Shown: positions 6,979 through 15,208, counted from the first letter of the stretch. The stretch: DNA of 26,425 bases from Sulfurospirillum sp. UBA4058 (GCA_002382085.1 DFZK01000001.1:1-26425), one strand, 5' to 3'. The notes: generated by a model not told the origin, from the sequence alone. Numbers and translations are program-made.

Positions 6979-8285
6979 TGCGATATTTCTTTTTGATCGT
7001 CAGCTTTATCGTATCGTTGCATGCCGCGGATGAGACGTTTTCTTACGACGTACAGGCGCAAGACAAAGCGAGAGTTTATAGCTGGCCGATCAAAGAGACG
7101 CGAAGAAATCCGATTCAAGACGCGATCGATAATGCCAAAGAAGGTTCGATCATCAAATTAAAAGCAGGCGTTTACGAAGGCAATATCGTCATTCAAAAAC
7201 CCATTAGTCTGATCGGCATCGAAGAGGGCGTTATTATCGACGGGTTGGGTGCGGGAAGCATCGTAACGATTCAAAGCTCTTACGTCACGTTAAAAAATTT
7301 GACGCTTCGAAACAGCGGAGAGCGTGCCGACGTTTTAGACGCGGCGATTAATATTAACGGCGATGCGAGTAAAGGTGCCGTTTCGCAATGCGAGATTAGC
7401 AATTGCACGATTCTCGACTCATTACTCGGCATCAATATGGAAATCGCCAACAATTCGTTGATTCAAAATAACTATATTACGTCGAAAGATTACGATCTTG
7501 GATTGAGGGGAGACGGAATTCGCTTATGGTATAGCAACGACAATATCGTACGTAAAAACCATCTGTATCGATCGCGTGATATGGTCGTATGGTATTCGCA
7601 CGGCAATACGATCGAAGAGAATCTCGGAGAGTACGGTCGTTATTCGTTGCATTTTATGTATGCGGGTAAAAATTACGTTCACAATAATGTGTACCAATAC
7701 AATTCCGTGGGAATTTTCTTTATGTATTCCAACGATACGATTGCCACGGGTAACGTGGTCAAAAGTGCGGTGGGTGCTACGGGTATCGGTATCGGATTTA
7801 AAGATGCAACCAATTTTACGATTGAAAACAACACGATTATCTACAATTCGCAAGGTCTGTATATCGATCGATCGCCTTTTGAACCCGATACGCACAATTT
7901 TATTCGCAATAACAAGATTATGTATAACGCCGAAGCGATGCATTTTCATTCGTTATGTGAAAACAACGTCGTTACGGGAAACAGTATCGTGGGCAATATC
8001 GAAGATATCGTCAACGATTCACGAAACGAACAAGAGTTTAAAAACGAATTTTCGATGAATTACTGGGACAACTATGAAGGTTTTGATAAGGATATGGATG
8101 GTTATGGGGATAACGCTTATCGCGTTTATCAGTATGCTGATAAGTTGTGGACCTACAACCCTTCCGTGAAGTTTTTTTACGGTTCGCCCGTTTTAACGTT
8201 ACTCAATTTTTTATCAAAGTTAGCTCCTTTTTCGGAGCCTATTTTTCTTTTGGAAGATAAAAAACCAAAATTTACGAACCATTAG
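6978..8285 (+). CDS. nosD: NosD, periplasmic beta-helix copper-site maturation protein
   Basis: A 435-residue secreted protein with a short Sec signal (1-16, ending SLHA). Most of the chain is a right-handed parallel beta-helix built of CASH-type repeats. They are visible as recurring N-x-I/N-N-x-I phrases such as NNSLIQNNYITS, NDNIVRKNHLYRS, GNTIEENLG and ENNTIIYNS between about 130 and 350. A typical N-terminal block (IKLKAGVYEGNIVIQKPISL) resembles NosD start repeats. NosD works with the NosF/NosY ABC transporter in assembling the sulfide-bridged Cu-Z centre of NosZ in the periplasm. The C-terminus (FFYGSPVLTLLNFLSKLAPFS) is hydrophobic and matches the NosD tail. Overlaps nosB by one base. 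Confidence 0.93.
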   Translation: MRYFFLIVSFIVSLHAADETFSYDVQAQDKARVYSWPIKETRRNPIQDAIDNAKEGSIIKLKAGVYEGNIVIQKPISLIGIEEGVIIDGLGAGSIVTIQSSYVTLKNLTLRNSGERADVLDAAININGDASKGAVSQCEISNCTILDSLLGINMEIANNSLIQNNYITSKDYDLGLRGDGIRLWYSNDNIVRKNHLYRSRDMVVWYSHGNTIEENLGEYGRYSLHFMYAGKNYVHNNVYQYNSVGIFFMYSNDTIATGNVVKSAVGATGIGIGFKDATNFTIENNTIIYNSQGLYIDRSPFEPDTHNFIRNNKIMYNAEAMHFHSLCENNVVTGNSIVGNIEDIVNDSRNEQEFKNEFSMNYWDNYEGFDKDMDGYGDNAYRVYQYADKLWTYNPSVKFFYGSPVLTLLNFLSKLAPFSEPIFLLEDKKPKFTNH

Positions 8286-8297
8286 GGGAAAGACATT

Positions 8298-9023
8298 ATG
8301 ACTCAACAATCACGACGAGACTTTATGAGCTACTCGACCTTAGGCGTTTTAGGGTTGGCTTTAGGCGGAGGAATCATTGGAGCTCCGTACTTAAAAGCAC
8401 ACGAGGCAAGATTAAGACCGCCCGGAGCCGTCGAGGAAGATCGCTTTTTGGCGCTGTGCATTAAGTGCGGACAGTGTTTGCAGGTTTGTCCGTACCATTC
8501 GATTCATTTGGCGGATTTTGCGAAAGGATACGGTATGGGTACGCCTTATATCGAAGCAAGAAGCCGCGCATGTTATTTGTGCGGACCGCTTCCTTGCGTC
8601 TTGGCATGTCCCACCGGAGCGTTAGACCATCATACCGAAAAGCCCGAAGACGTCAAAATGGGCGTTGCGGTCTTAGCGTTTCCGGAAGCGTGTTTAGCGT
8701 TGCAAAACAAACCGGTTCCCAAAGGACATACCGACGTGATCTCCAAGCATCCGCATACGAGAGAGGTGGAAGAAGAACTGTTGAAAAAACTGGCTTCGTT
8801 TGAAGAAAAGCCCTGTACGATTTGTGCCGACATGTGTCCCCTTCCCAACCCTTTAAGTGCGATCGAAATGGTTGAAAAAGAAGGCACGGTACGACCGATC
8901 GTCAAAAGCGGTTGTGTCGGATGCGGAGCATGTGAAGAGCTTTGTCCGGCGTTAACACCTGCTATCGTCGTCAAACCGAGGGAAAGTTATGCATCTTATT
9001 ACGGGGAGGGAAAAGGCGGATGA
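8298..9023 (+). CDS. nosG: NosG, NapG-like periplasmic polyferredoxin
   Basis: A 241-residue Tat-exported iron-sulfur protein. The twin-arginine motif RRDFM (6-10) leads a hydrophobic stretch, and four cysteine clusters follow: C54/57/60/64, C92/95/100/104, C173/176/180 and C206/209/212/216, with C132 a possible missing ligand. This matches NapG and implies four [4Fe-4S] clusters. With NosH it would form a menaquinol dehydrogenase on the periplasmic membrane face that feeds c-type cytochromes and NosZ. AGGGGAAAG lies upstream. Its last four bases overlap the nosC1 start (ATGA). The NosG name rather than NapG rests on the nos context. Confidence 0.92.
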   Translation: MTQQSRRDFMSYSTLGVLGLALGGGIIGAPYLKAHEARLRPPGAVEEDRFLALCIKCGQCLQVCPYHSIHLADFAKGYGMGTPYIEARSRACYLCGPLPCVLACPTGALDHHTEKPEDVKMGVAVLAFPEACLALQNKPVPKGHTDVISKHPHTREVEEELLKKLASFEEKPCTICADMCPLPNPLSAIEMVEKEGTVRPIVKSGCVGCGACEELCPALTPAIVVKPRESYASYYGEGKGG

Positions 9024-9598
9024 ACTATCGCATATTTTTAACGGTCTTTTTAGGACTTATCGTTTTTAGCGGTTGCGATCAAAAAAAAGAAGAGACGCCT
9101 AAAGAACACAATCGTAGCACGGCTAGCGGAGCGATCGAAGTGGAAGAGAATGCCGACTATAAAGTGAATAAAGTTGCTTTGAAACAACACGACGCCAATT
9201 CAAGCCAAGTGTTTTATTACGATTATCAGCAAGATAAGAAAACGGCACACGTCGTCGAAGAAAAGAATTATACGCCGACGGGTGCGGCATTAAACGTACG
9301 CAATCCGTATGAACATGTCGAAATCAGCCTTTTGGTCAGTAAGCTCAGCAAAGAGTTTATGGTGAAATGTTCCGCATGTCACGACGACTATGCCAACGGT
9401 ATCATCGGGCCTTCTTTATTGAGCAAAGATAGTGCTTATATCTTTGATACGATCAAAAAATATAAAACCGGCGAAAAAGAGAATGTTTTGATGAAAGATC
9501 TCGTCAAACAGTTAGACGATAAACAGATCCAAACGTTGGCGGATGAGATTTATACGTTTAATCAACAAATCAAAAAAATTAAAGAGAGACGACAATGA
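9020..9598 (+). CDS. nosC1: NosC1, monoheme cytochrome c lipoprotein
   Basis: A 192-residue cytochrome c. The start at 9020 was preferred over an in-frame upstream ATG because it overlaps the nosG stop as ATGA, has GGGAGGG/AAAGG upstream, and gives a clean lipoprotein signal with lipobox VFSGC (C19). A charged disordered stretch (20-90) precedes one heme motif CSACH (C117, C120, H121); M158 in ENVLMKD is a possible sixth ligand. It should sit on the outer face of the inner membrane, relaying electrons from NosG/NosH toward NosZ. It pairs with the next gene, which also overlaps by four bases; the two-cytochrome arrangement is characteristic of clade II nos clusters. Confidence 0.88.
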   Translation: MNYRIFLTVFLGLIVFSGCDQKKEETPKEHNRSTASGAIEVEENADYKVNKVALKQHDANSSQVFYYDYQQDKKTAHVVEEKNYTPTGAALNVRNPYEHVEISLLVSKLSKEFMVKCSACHDDYANGIIGPSLLSKDSAYIFDTIKKYKTGEKENVLMKDLVKQLDDKQIQTLADEIYTFNQQIKKIKERRQ

Positions 9599-10089
9599 AA
9601 AATAGCATCGTAGGCGGCATTACCGTTATCGTAGTAGGATTGATGGCGTATACCTTAAGTCAAGGTCGAGCGTTTCAAGGCGGCGAGAGTAGTAAGATTA
9701 TCGAAAATATCGCTCCGCAAACCAATAGCGCTTCTTTTAATTCCGGCACGTCGCAAGGGGTAAAACAAGCGACGCAAGAAGAGAGTGAAGCCCAAAAACT
9801 TAAAGCTCTCAAGGAAAAAGCCGGTAACGTAGCGACCTTTAAGGTCAGCGACAACTTTAAACGCAAATGCGCTTCATGCCACGGGATCGACGGTAAAGGC
9901 GCGGTCGGATTACCGCTTTTCGGACAGAACGGGGATGTCCTTTACGCCAAAGTTTTAGAGTATAAAAACGGTACGCGTACCAATCCGATTATGAAAGGGG
10001 CAGTTTTAAATCTGAGTGAAAGCGATTTGAAAGAACTTGCATATGAGATCGGCGAATTTAAAGCCAGAGAAATAGCGGCGTCCAAATAA
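9595..10089 (+). CDS. nosC2: NosC2, membrane-anchored monoheme cytochrome c
   Basis: A 164-residue cytochrome c with an N-terminal hydrophobic segment (about 4-22) that lacks a lipobox and may remain as a membrane anchor. A low-complexity, Gln/Ser/Lys-rich linker (30-80) leads to the heme motif CASCH (C92, C95, H96) and the likely ligand M134 in NPIMKGAV. The heme domain is very like that of the stand-alone cytochrome at 379-681 (GVMKP/IMKGA region). Probable electron carrier between NosG/H and cNosZ. Overlaps nosC1 by four bases and is followed ten bases later by nosH. Confidence 0.88.
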   Translation: MKNSIVGGITVIVVGLMAYTLSQGRAFQGGESSKIIENIAPQTNSASFNSGTSQGVKQATQEESEAQKLKALKEKAGNVATFKVSDNFKRKCASCHGIDGKGAVGLPLFGQNGDVLYAKVLEYKNGTRTNPIMKGAVLNLSESDLKELAYEIGEFKAREIAASK

Positions 10090-10099
10090 AGGAGATGCG

Positions 10100-11005
10100 A
10101 TGAACAAATATCAAGATCGTAATACGATAGCCAAAACAACGTTTTGGTCGACGTTTTATACCGTAGACGATCAAGGCAAAAAACGTTTGAGTCTTCGCGC
10201 AAAACGTTGGGCGGCGATCGTCAGTATTCATTTATTGTTTTTCTTATCGTTTAAAGTCGATATTCAAACACTTGAAGGGACGCTTAGCGGGTCTCGCTTT
10301 TTAGGGTTTCACTTGATCGATGTTTTTACGACGTTGGAAGTTTTCGTCGCTACGTATCATATGCCGGTCAATATGGTTATTGGAACGACGACGATCGTAA
10401 TCGGTTATTTGCTAATCGGCGGACGGACGTATTGTGCTTGGGTTTGCCCTTACGGATTGCTCAGTGAAATCGGCGAAAAATTACACAATATGCTCGTACA
10501 AAAGAAGATGATTAAAGAGCGAACGTTCGATCATCGTATCAAATATGCTTTTTGGGCGATTTTTTTACTCTTAGCGTTTACCAGCGGGTATTTGGTCTTT
10601 GAAGTCTTTAACGTCGTAGGCATTTTAAGCCGCTTTGTCGCGTACGGGTGGAGTTTAGCCCTTATTTGGGTTGCGATCGTCTTGAGCGTCGAAGTTGTCT
10701 TTGCCAGGCGCGCATGGTGTAAGTACGTTTGTCCGATCGGAACGACGTACGGCATGATCGGAACGCTCAGTGCCACGCGTGTCGAATGGAACGATCGTTG
10801 CGACCATTGTATGGTCTGTCACGATGTTTGTTTTGAAAGCCATATTTTAGAGCTGACCAAGCCGCAGTACGATAAAGAACGCATCGAAAAAGGAATTAAG
10901 AAGCAAGTGATTACCAACGCCGATTGTACGTTGTGCGGACGCTGTATCGACGTATGTCATCAAGATGCTCTAAATTATACCTTTCGTCTAAAGTCGCTCG
11001 TATGA
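10100..11005 (+). CDS. nosH: NosH, NapH-like membrane quinol dehydrogenase subunit
   Basis: A 301-residue membrane iron-sulfur protein. Four spans are predicted (about 37-52, 88-107, 147-168 and 178-201). Two CxxxCP motifs, C112/C116 and C207/C211, lie at the ends of spans and are the hallmark of NapH/CcoG-like proteins. The cytoplasmic C-terminus carries two [4Fe-4S] sets, C234/237/240/244 and C276/279/282/286. Together with NosG it should oxidise menaquinol and pass electrons outward to NosC1/NosC2. GGAGATG precedes the ATG. The end overlaps nosF by four bases. The Nos name follows context; by sequence alone NapH would be equally apt. Confidence 0.92.
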   Translation: MNKYQDRNTIAKTTFWSTFYTVDDQGKKRLSLRAKRWAAIVSIHLLFFLSFKVDIQTLEGTLSGSRFLGFHLIDVFTTLEVFVATYHMPVNMVIGTTTIVIGYLLIGGRTYCAWVCPYGLLSEIGEKLHNMLVQKKMIKERTFDHRIKYAFWAIFLLLAFTSGYLVFEVFNVVGILSRFVAYGWSLALIWVAIVLSVEVVFARRAWCKYVCPIGTTYGMIGTLSATRVEWNDRCDHCMVCHDVCFESHILELTKPQYDKERIEKGIKKQVITNADCTLCGRCIDVCHQDALNYTFRLKSLV

Positions 11006-11640
11006 TAGACATTCAAAATCTCGTCAAACGTTTTGGGAATACGCTCTCCTTGGATAGCGTATCGTTATCGATCAATGAGGGCGATTGTATCGCATTGATG
11101 GGTCCCAACGGTGCAGGAAAAACGACGCTAATTCGCCTTATTTTAGGCTATTACCATCCCGATAAGGGTTCGGTTCGCGTGAACGGTTTCGATCCGATCA
11201 CGGAGCGTACGAAAGTTTTAAATCATATCAGCTTTGTTCCGCAGCTTCCGCCTCCGATCAAACTCAATTTAGAGGAGCTGATTCAGTACGTTTGTAAAAG
11301 TACACATACGGATCGAGCGTTGATTTGGAAGTATGCGCAAGAGATGGAACTCGATATCGAAGCCAATCTCACGAAATCGTTTTTTACATTAAGCGGCGGT
11401 ATGAAGCAAAAAATGTTGATTGCCCTGAGTTTGGCGCGCCGTAGCGATATTATGATTTACGACGAACCTACCGCCAATTTAGATCCGAAAGCGCGGGATA
11501 ATTTTTACAGGCTTTTAACGCAAGAACATCACGCGCGCACCGCACTTTTTGTCACGCACCGTATCGATGAAATGGAATCGATCGTTAATCGTGAGTTATA
11601 CATGGATTTTGGAAAGGTCATCAGCGATGAAAAACGCTAG
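11002..11640 (+). CDS. nosF: NosF, ABC ATPase for Cu-site assembly
   Basis: A 212-residue ABC transporter ATPase. Walker A is GPNGAGKT (34-41), the signature is LSGGMKQK, and Walker B is IMIYDEPTANLDP with a downstream VTHR switch histidine. The start at 11002 overlaps the nosH stop (ATGA) and is followed directly by the usual first strand MIDIQNLVKRFG, so upstream ATG codons were rejected. NosF normally partners NosY and NosD to support Cu-Z centre formation, probably by moving a sulfur species. Here its partner nosY lies about 4 kb downstream, separated by six other genes, which is unusual. Its last 14 bases overlap the next gene. Confidence 0.93.
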   Translation: MIDIQNLVKRFGNTLSLDSVSLSINEGDCIALMGPNGAGKTTLIRLILGYYHPDKGSVRVNGFDPITERTKVLNHISFVPQLPPPIKLNLEELIQYVCKSTHTDRALIWKYAQEMELDIEANLTKSFFTLSGGMKQKMLIALSLARRSDIMIYDEPTANLDPKARDNFYRLLTQEHHARTALFVTHRIDEMESIVNRELYMDFGKVISDEKR

Positions 11641-12082
11641 CGTACTCTTAAGCGCGTTGGGCATGATCGCAAGCCTCGTCCTTTTTTTAGGATGCGACAC
11701 GAAAATCGATCTGAGTGCTAAACCCGTTCATTGGGATCGTGACATGTGCGAACGGTGTAAAATGGTTTTAAGCGATCGAAAATTTTCCGCCCAAGCGATC
11801 AATCCGCATAACGGCAGACGTTATGTTTTCGATGATATCGGTTGCGTGGTTTTATGGTTTAAAGAAAACAAAATCGCATGGAGCGAAGAGGCGGTTATTT
11901 GGGTAAACGATGCAAGAACCGGTGCGTGGATCGATGCACGTAAAGCGTTCTACGATACGGAAAACATCACGCCGATGGCTTACGGATTCGGTGCGCATTT
12001 ACACAAAGAAGAGATTCGAGAAGGTCAAGAAATCGTTGATTTTACGGAGTTGACCCGACGCGTCATTCAGATAGGAAAATAG
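11627..12082 (+). CDS. nosL: NosL, copper-chaperone lipoprotein (paralog 1)
   Basis: A 151-residue NosL-family lipoprotein. The start at 11627 gives a lipoprotein signal with lipobox LFLGC (C23); an upstream in-frame ATG lies inside nosF and was rejected. The copper motif is M40-C41-x-x-C44-x-M46 (MCERCKM), followed by the family pattern VFDDIGCVVLWF and TPMAYGFGAH. NosL binds Cu(I) and delivers it for NosZ maturation. The protein should be attached to the periplasmic face of a membrane. It overlaps nosF by 14 bases, indicating coupled translation. It closely resembles the product of 15205-15708 and differs from the C-terminal cluster gene at 16547. Confidence 0.9.
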   Translation: MKNASVLLSALGMIASLVLFLGCDTKIDLSAKPVHWDRDMCERCKMVLSDRKFSAQAINPHNGRRYVFDDIGCVVLWFKENKIAWSEEAVIWVNDARTGAWIDARKAFYDTENITPMAYGFGAHLHKEEIREGQEIVDFTELTRRVIQIGK

Positions 12083-12083
12083 C

Positions 12084-12401
12084 ATGATAGGTAAAAGCAC
12101 GGCTCGTATCGTCATATTTTTGATCGGCTTAGGCGTGCTTTGCTTGGTTCAAAATGCCTATTTTTCGCATACGCTTTCAGGGAATAATGAAGCATTAGCG
12201 CGTAAAGAACTTTTAAGTTCCATCGTCGGATTGAGCGATTTGGCGTTAGTCGGGGAAGCGCATTACGTGCGTCATCGAAGCATCAGCGACGTTTTTGCCT
12301 ACTTTAACGAATCCCCCGAATTGTTGGAGTATTTTTCCTCGACGTTTGTTTATCGTTATACGCCTTTAACGAACCCTTCAAGGATCGACTATGCTTTTTA
12401 G
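12084..12401 (+). CDS. Small single-span protein of unknown function in the nos cluster
   Basis: A 105-residue protein that I do not recognise. It has one hydrophobic N-terminal segment (about 9-27), a likely uncleaved anchor, then a soluble, mostly helical part on the presumed periplasmic side. It contains a histidine-rich stretch EAHYVRHRS and many aromatic residues (FAYFNESPELLEYFSSTFVY). It starts one base after the first nosL stop and its end overlaps the next gene by 11 bases, so it is surely co-translated with the ABC permease. The tight packing and normal codon use argue that it is real. It may be an accessory subunit of the downstream ABC transporter; that is inference from position. 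Confidence 0.7.
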   Translation: MIGKSTARIVIFLIGLGVLCLVQNAYFSHTLSGNNEALARKELLSSIVGLSDLALVGEAHYVRHRSISDVFAYFNESPELLEYFSSTFVYRYTPLTNPSRIDYAF

Positions 12402-13581
12402 CTTTCGTTGGCTTCTTTTAGAGTATGCCGTTCGTTCGTTGTTTCGCCGCTTCGGCAAGAATTTTTTTATCTTTTTGATTTTGAGTTTTTTGATTTTTAT
12501 ACTCTCTTCGGTTTTAATGATTGCCGAATCGATCAAAGCGGAATTGAACGCTACGCTTAAAACGCTACCGGACATAACGTTACAACGCTTCGTTGCGGGG
12601 AAGCAAACGCAAATTCCTATCAGTCGCGTTGACGCTTTATTGGAAATTCAAGGTGTGGGTTCCGTGACGCCGCGTATTTGGGGTTATTACTATTTTAAAC
12701 CGGCCGGCGTCAATTTTTCCGTCGTCGGACTCGATATCTACGAAGAGCCGTATTCGGCTACGATGGCGCGTTTGATTAAAGACGTGAATTGGACGCAAGG
12801 TTCGTATGATGCGATGATGATCGTCGGAGAGGGTGTTAAAACGATCTTACGTGAGAATTACTATAACGATTTTTTCCATTTTATTACGCCTGAGGGACAG
12901 ACTAAAAAAGTCGGTATTGCCGGAGTATTTCACTCCGACCTTGCATTGGAAGCAAATGATTTGATCGTATTGCCGAAGCGAGCAGCGTACGAGATTTTTG
13001 GAATGAATGCTTCCGACGCCACCGATATCGTCCTGAAAGTTTCGGCAAACGTCAGTGAAATTCCGACGATCGTCGCAAAAATCATCGAAAAATTTCCCGA
13101 TCTACGCGTGGTGACGAGAGACGATATTCGCGTGAGTTATCAAAACATTTTTGATTACAAAAGCGGTTTTTTCCTTGCATTGTTTTGCGTATGCGCATTT
13201 GCTTTTTTTATTATCGTATACGACAAATCCAATGCCCTCAGTTCTGAAGAAAAAAAGGAGATCGGTATTTTAAAGGCACTGGGATGGGATACCGATACGG
13301 TGCTTCAAGAGAAATTTTTTGAAAGCTTTATTCTGTCGTTGGGAGCTTTTCTGTTCGGTTTGGCGACGGCGTTGTTTTACGTTTACGCTTTGCAAGCACC
13401 GTTGTTGCGTGCTATTTTTACGGGGTATTCCGCTTTAAAACCGCCCTTTGACTTGCCCTATACGCTTTCAGTATCGATGATCGTTTTACTGTTTTTGTTG
13501 AGCGTGCCCGTGTATATCGCCGCAACGTTAATTCCGGCATGGCGTACGTCTATCGTCGATGCGGATGAGGTGTTACGATGA
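12391..13581 (+). CDS. FtsX/MacB-type ABC transporter permease
   Basis: A 396-residue permease with the MacB/LolC layout: one span (about 24-44), a periplasmic domain of about 210 residues (MacB_PCD-like: ITLQRFVAGKQ, VVGLDIYEEP, IVLPKRAAYEIFGM), then three spans (about 258-278, 308-332 and 358-384). The final IPAWRTSIVDADEVLR is the typical tail of FtsX-fold permeases (PAWRAS-x-DP-x-EALR). It overlaps the downstream ATPase by four bases, giving a two-gene transporter. This class is mechanical: it moves lipoproteins or periplasmic substrates rather than importing ions. Its presence inside the nos cluster is not part of the standard NosDFY set. Possible roles are release of the NosL/NosC1 lipoproteins or work on NosZ itself; both are speculative. 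Confidence 0.87.
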   Translation: MLFSFRWLLLEYAVRSLFRRFGKNFFIFLILSFLIFILSSVLMIAESIKAELNATLKTLPDITLQRFVAGKQTQIPISRVDALLEIQGVGSVTPRIWGYYYFKPAGVNFSVVGLDIYEEPYSATMARLIKDVNWTQGSYDAMMIVGEGVKTILRENYYNDFFHFITPEGQTKKVGIAGVFHSDLALEANDLIVLPKRAAYEIFGMNASDATDIVLKVSANVSEIPTIVAKIIEKFPDLRVVTRDDIRVSYQNIFDYKSGFFLALFCVCAFAFFIIVYDKSNALSSEEKKEIGILKALGWDTDTVLQEKFFESFILSLGAFLFGLATALFYVYALQAPLLRAIFTGYSALKPPFDLPYTLSVSMIVLLFLLSVPVYIAATLIPAWRTSIVDADEVLR

Positions 13582-14246
13582 TCGTCGTCTCCAACGTCAG
13601 CAAAATCTTTACGCAAGCAGAAGAGCGCGTGCAAGCACTGTCCCATGTCTCGTTACATGTAGCGCAAGGTGAGTGCGTCCTTTTAAAAGGAGCGAGCGGG
13701 AGCGGCAAAAGTACGCTACTGTCTTTAATTGCCGGCTTGGCGCAACCGACAAGCGGAAGCATCGTCGTCGCGGGAGAAGAGATTTCAAAAATGCCCGAAC
13801 GCTTAAGTGCCCAAATGCGCCGCGAACGTATCGGATTTATTTTTCAAAAATTTCATCTGATTCCGTATTTGAGCGTTCAGGAAAACGTCACGACGCCTTT
13901 GGTGCCGGAAAATTTACCTTTACATGTCATCGCAGAAAAAGCCAAACGGGCGATGGAGCGATGCCGTATTGCCCACAAGGCTCATATGTCCGTTCATCGA
14001 CTCTCGGGCGGAGAGCAACAGCGTACGGCAATCGCGAGAGCGTTGGTTCACAATCCGATGATCGTACTAGCCGATGAGCCGACCGCCAATTTGGATCGTA
14101 AGCTTTCGCTCTCGTTGATCGAAGAGTTACGCGCGCTGAAAGACGAAGGCGTCACTTTGGTCGTGGCGACCCACGATCCGTTATTTTTCGATCTTGATTT
14201 CGTGGATCAAACGATCGAGTTGCATCACGGAGCGTTACGTCCATGA
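13578..14246 (+). CDS. LolD/MacB-type ABC transporter ATPase
   Basis: A 222-residue ATPase with Walker A GASGSGKS (38-45), Q-loop IFQKFHLIPYLSVQENV, signature LSGGEQQRTAIARAL, Walker B MIVLADEPTANLD and switch histidine in VVATHD. The Q-loop and signature wording are characteristic of the LolD/MacB/FtsE group and differ clearly from NosF. It overlaps the permease upstream and the polytopic membrane gene downstream by four bases each (ATGA). It must energise the neighbouring FtsX-type permease. The substrate is unknown. Confidence 0.9.
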   Translation: MIVVSNVSKIFTQAEERVQALSHVSLHVAQGECVLLKGASGSGKSTLLSLIAGLAQPTSGSIVVAGEEISKMPERLSAQMRRERIGFIFQKFHLIPYLSVQENVTTPLVPENLPLHVIAEKAKRAMERCRIAHKAHMSVHRLSGGEQQRTAIARALVHNPMIVLADEPTANLDRKLSLSLIEELRALKDEGVTLVVATHDPLFFDLDFVDQTIELHHGALRP

Positions 14247-15208
14247 CTTTAACACCGGAGATCATCGCTTTATTGACCTTGGACGTGATTTTTCTCGGCT
14301 TGGGAACGCTTGCTTTGATCCTGAGTCTGCGCATCGCATATCGATGGGATTACGCCTCTTCGACACCTTTGCAGTATCGCTTAACGAAACAGAGCACTTT
14401 AGTTGCGGTCATCATCAAGTATATCTTCATACTCAAGCTTCCGCTGTTTCTCTTTTTCGTTTACACTTGCGATAAGCTTTCGAGTGTGATTACGGGTGCG
14501 ATGTGTGCCAGCGGCGTGGTCAATTCGGTCGGTTTCGGACTTGATTTGACGCTTTTTAAGCTCTTTAATCTCTACGGTTTCGGGTTTTGGTTACTCTTAC
14601 ATGTCGAAGATACTTCCCATGTACGTTTGGCGTATACACGCCTGAAATTTATACTTTTCGCATTGCTTTGCGTGCCTCTTTTTGCCGAAATCGTTTTGGA
14701 AATCGGTTTTTTCACACGCTTAGACGTCAGTAAAATCGTCAGTTGTTGCGGCACGCTGTTTTCCGCGGCAAGCAGTAGCGCATCGCTTTCACTCTTATTT
14801 AACGTCGATGCGCGTTTATGGGTCTGTCTTTTTTATTTTTTTTACATGGTCAGCTTGATCGCGCTTGGATTTAAGAGCACGGCAGGAATGATCGTGAGTA
14901 ACACGCTGTTTTTGATCTTTGCGTTAATCTCGCTAATCGTCTTCTTTAGTACGTACGTTTACGAATTACCGACGCATCGTTGCCCGTTTTGCCTTTTGCA
15001 AAAAGAGTATTATTACGTAGGTTACGGCTTGTATATCATGCTCTTTACGGGTACGTTTTGTGCCGTAGGAGGAGGGCTTTTAGCGTTGATGACGCACACG
15101 ATTCCTTATCGCTATTGGAGGCTTTCGGGACTTTTCAATACCGCATACGTCTTGTCGATTTCGGCATATCCGCTTGCGTACTATCTTAAAAACGGAGTGT
15201 GGTTATGA
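14243..15208 (+). CDS. Polytopic membrane protein with DsbB-like CPFC motif
   Basis: A 321-residue integral membrane protein with about eight spans (near 8-30, 53-74, 104-120, 136-158, 192-210, 217-238, 256-281, 296-315). The most informative part is HRCPFCLLQKEYYYVGY, where C247 and C250 start a span much as the CPLCxLQR motif does in DsbB and related quinone-linked thiol oxidoreductases. Other cysteines stand at C76 and C88 around the second span and as a pair C168-C169 before the fifth. It is bracketed by four-base overlaps with the ATPase and a nosL gene. A role in controlling the redox state of the NosL or NosZ cysteines is attractive but inferred; the overall fold is longer than DsbB (about 170-180 residues), so homology outside the motif is unproven. 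No confident family name. Confidence 0.75.
   Translation: MTLTPEIIALLTLDVIFLGLGTLALILSLRIAYRWDYASSTPLQYRLTKQSTLVAVIIKYIFILKLPLFLFFVYTCDKLSSVITGAMCASGVVNSVGFGLDLTLFKLFNLYGFGFWLLLHVEDTSHVRLAYTRLKFILFALLCVPLFAEIVLEIGFFTRLDVSKIVSCCGTLFSAASSSASLSLLFNVDARLWVCLFYFFYMVSLIALGFKSTAGMIVSNTLFLIFALISLIVFFSTYVYELPTHRCPFCLLQKEYYYVGYGLYIMLFTGTFCAVGGGLLALMTHTIPYRYWRLSGLFNTAYVLSISAYPLAYYLKNGVWL

Noticed and set aside
7524..7949. 141-codon minus-strand frame, and a 160-codon plus-strand frame at 7576-8058, inside nosD
   Set aside because: Both are frame shadows of the repetitive NosD beta-helix sequence; no ribosome site or plausible protein features.
6978..8285. Repeat array or CRISPR-like periodicity in nosD
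   Set aside because: The periodicity is at protein level (beta-helix turns) with diverged DNA; there are no identical direct repeats with spacers.
13673..14077. 134-codon frame inside the LolD-like ATPase gene
   Set aside because: The other frame contains all ABC motifs; this one is a shadow with an Arg-rich, non-protein-like composition.
12391..14246. Housekeeping LolCDE lipoprotein transporter
   Set aside because: Only one permease gene is present and it is locked by overlaps into the nos operon; a dedicated MacB/Lol-like transporter is more likely, though a Lol-like activity is not excluded.
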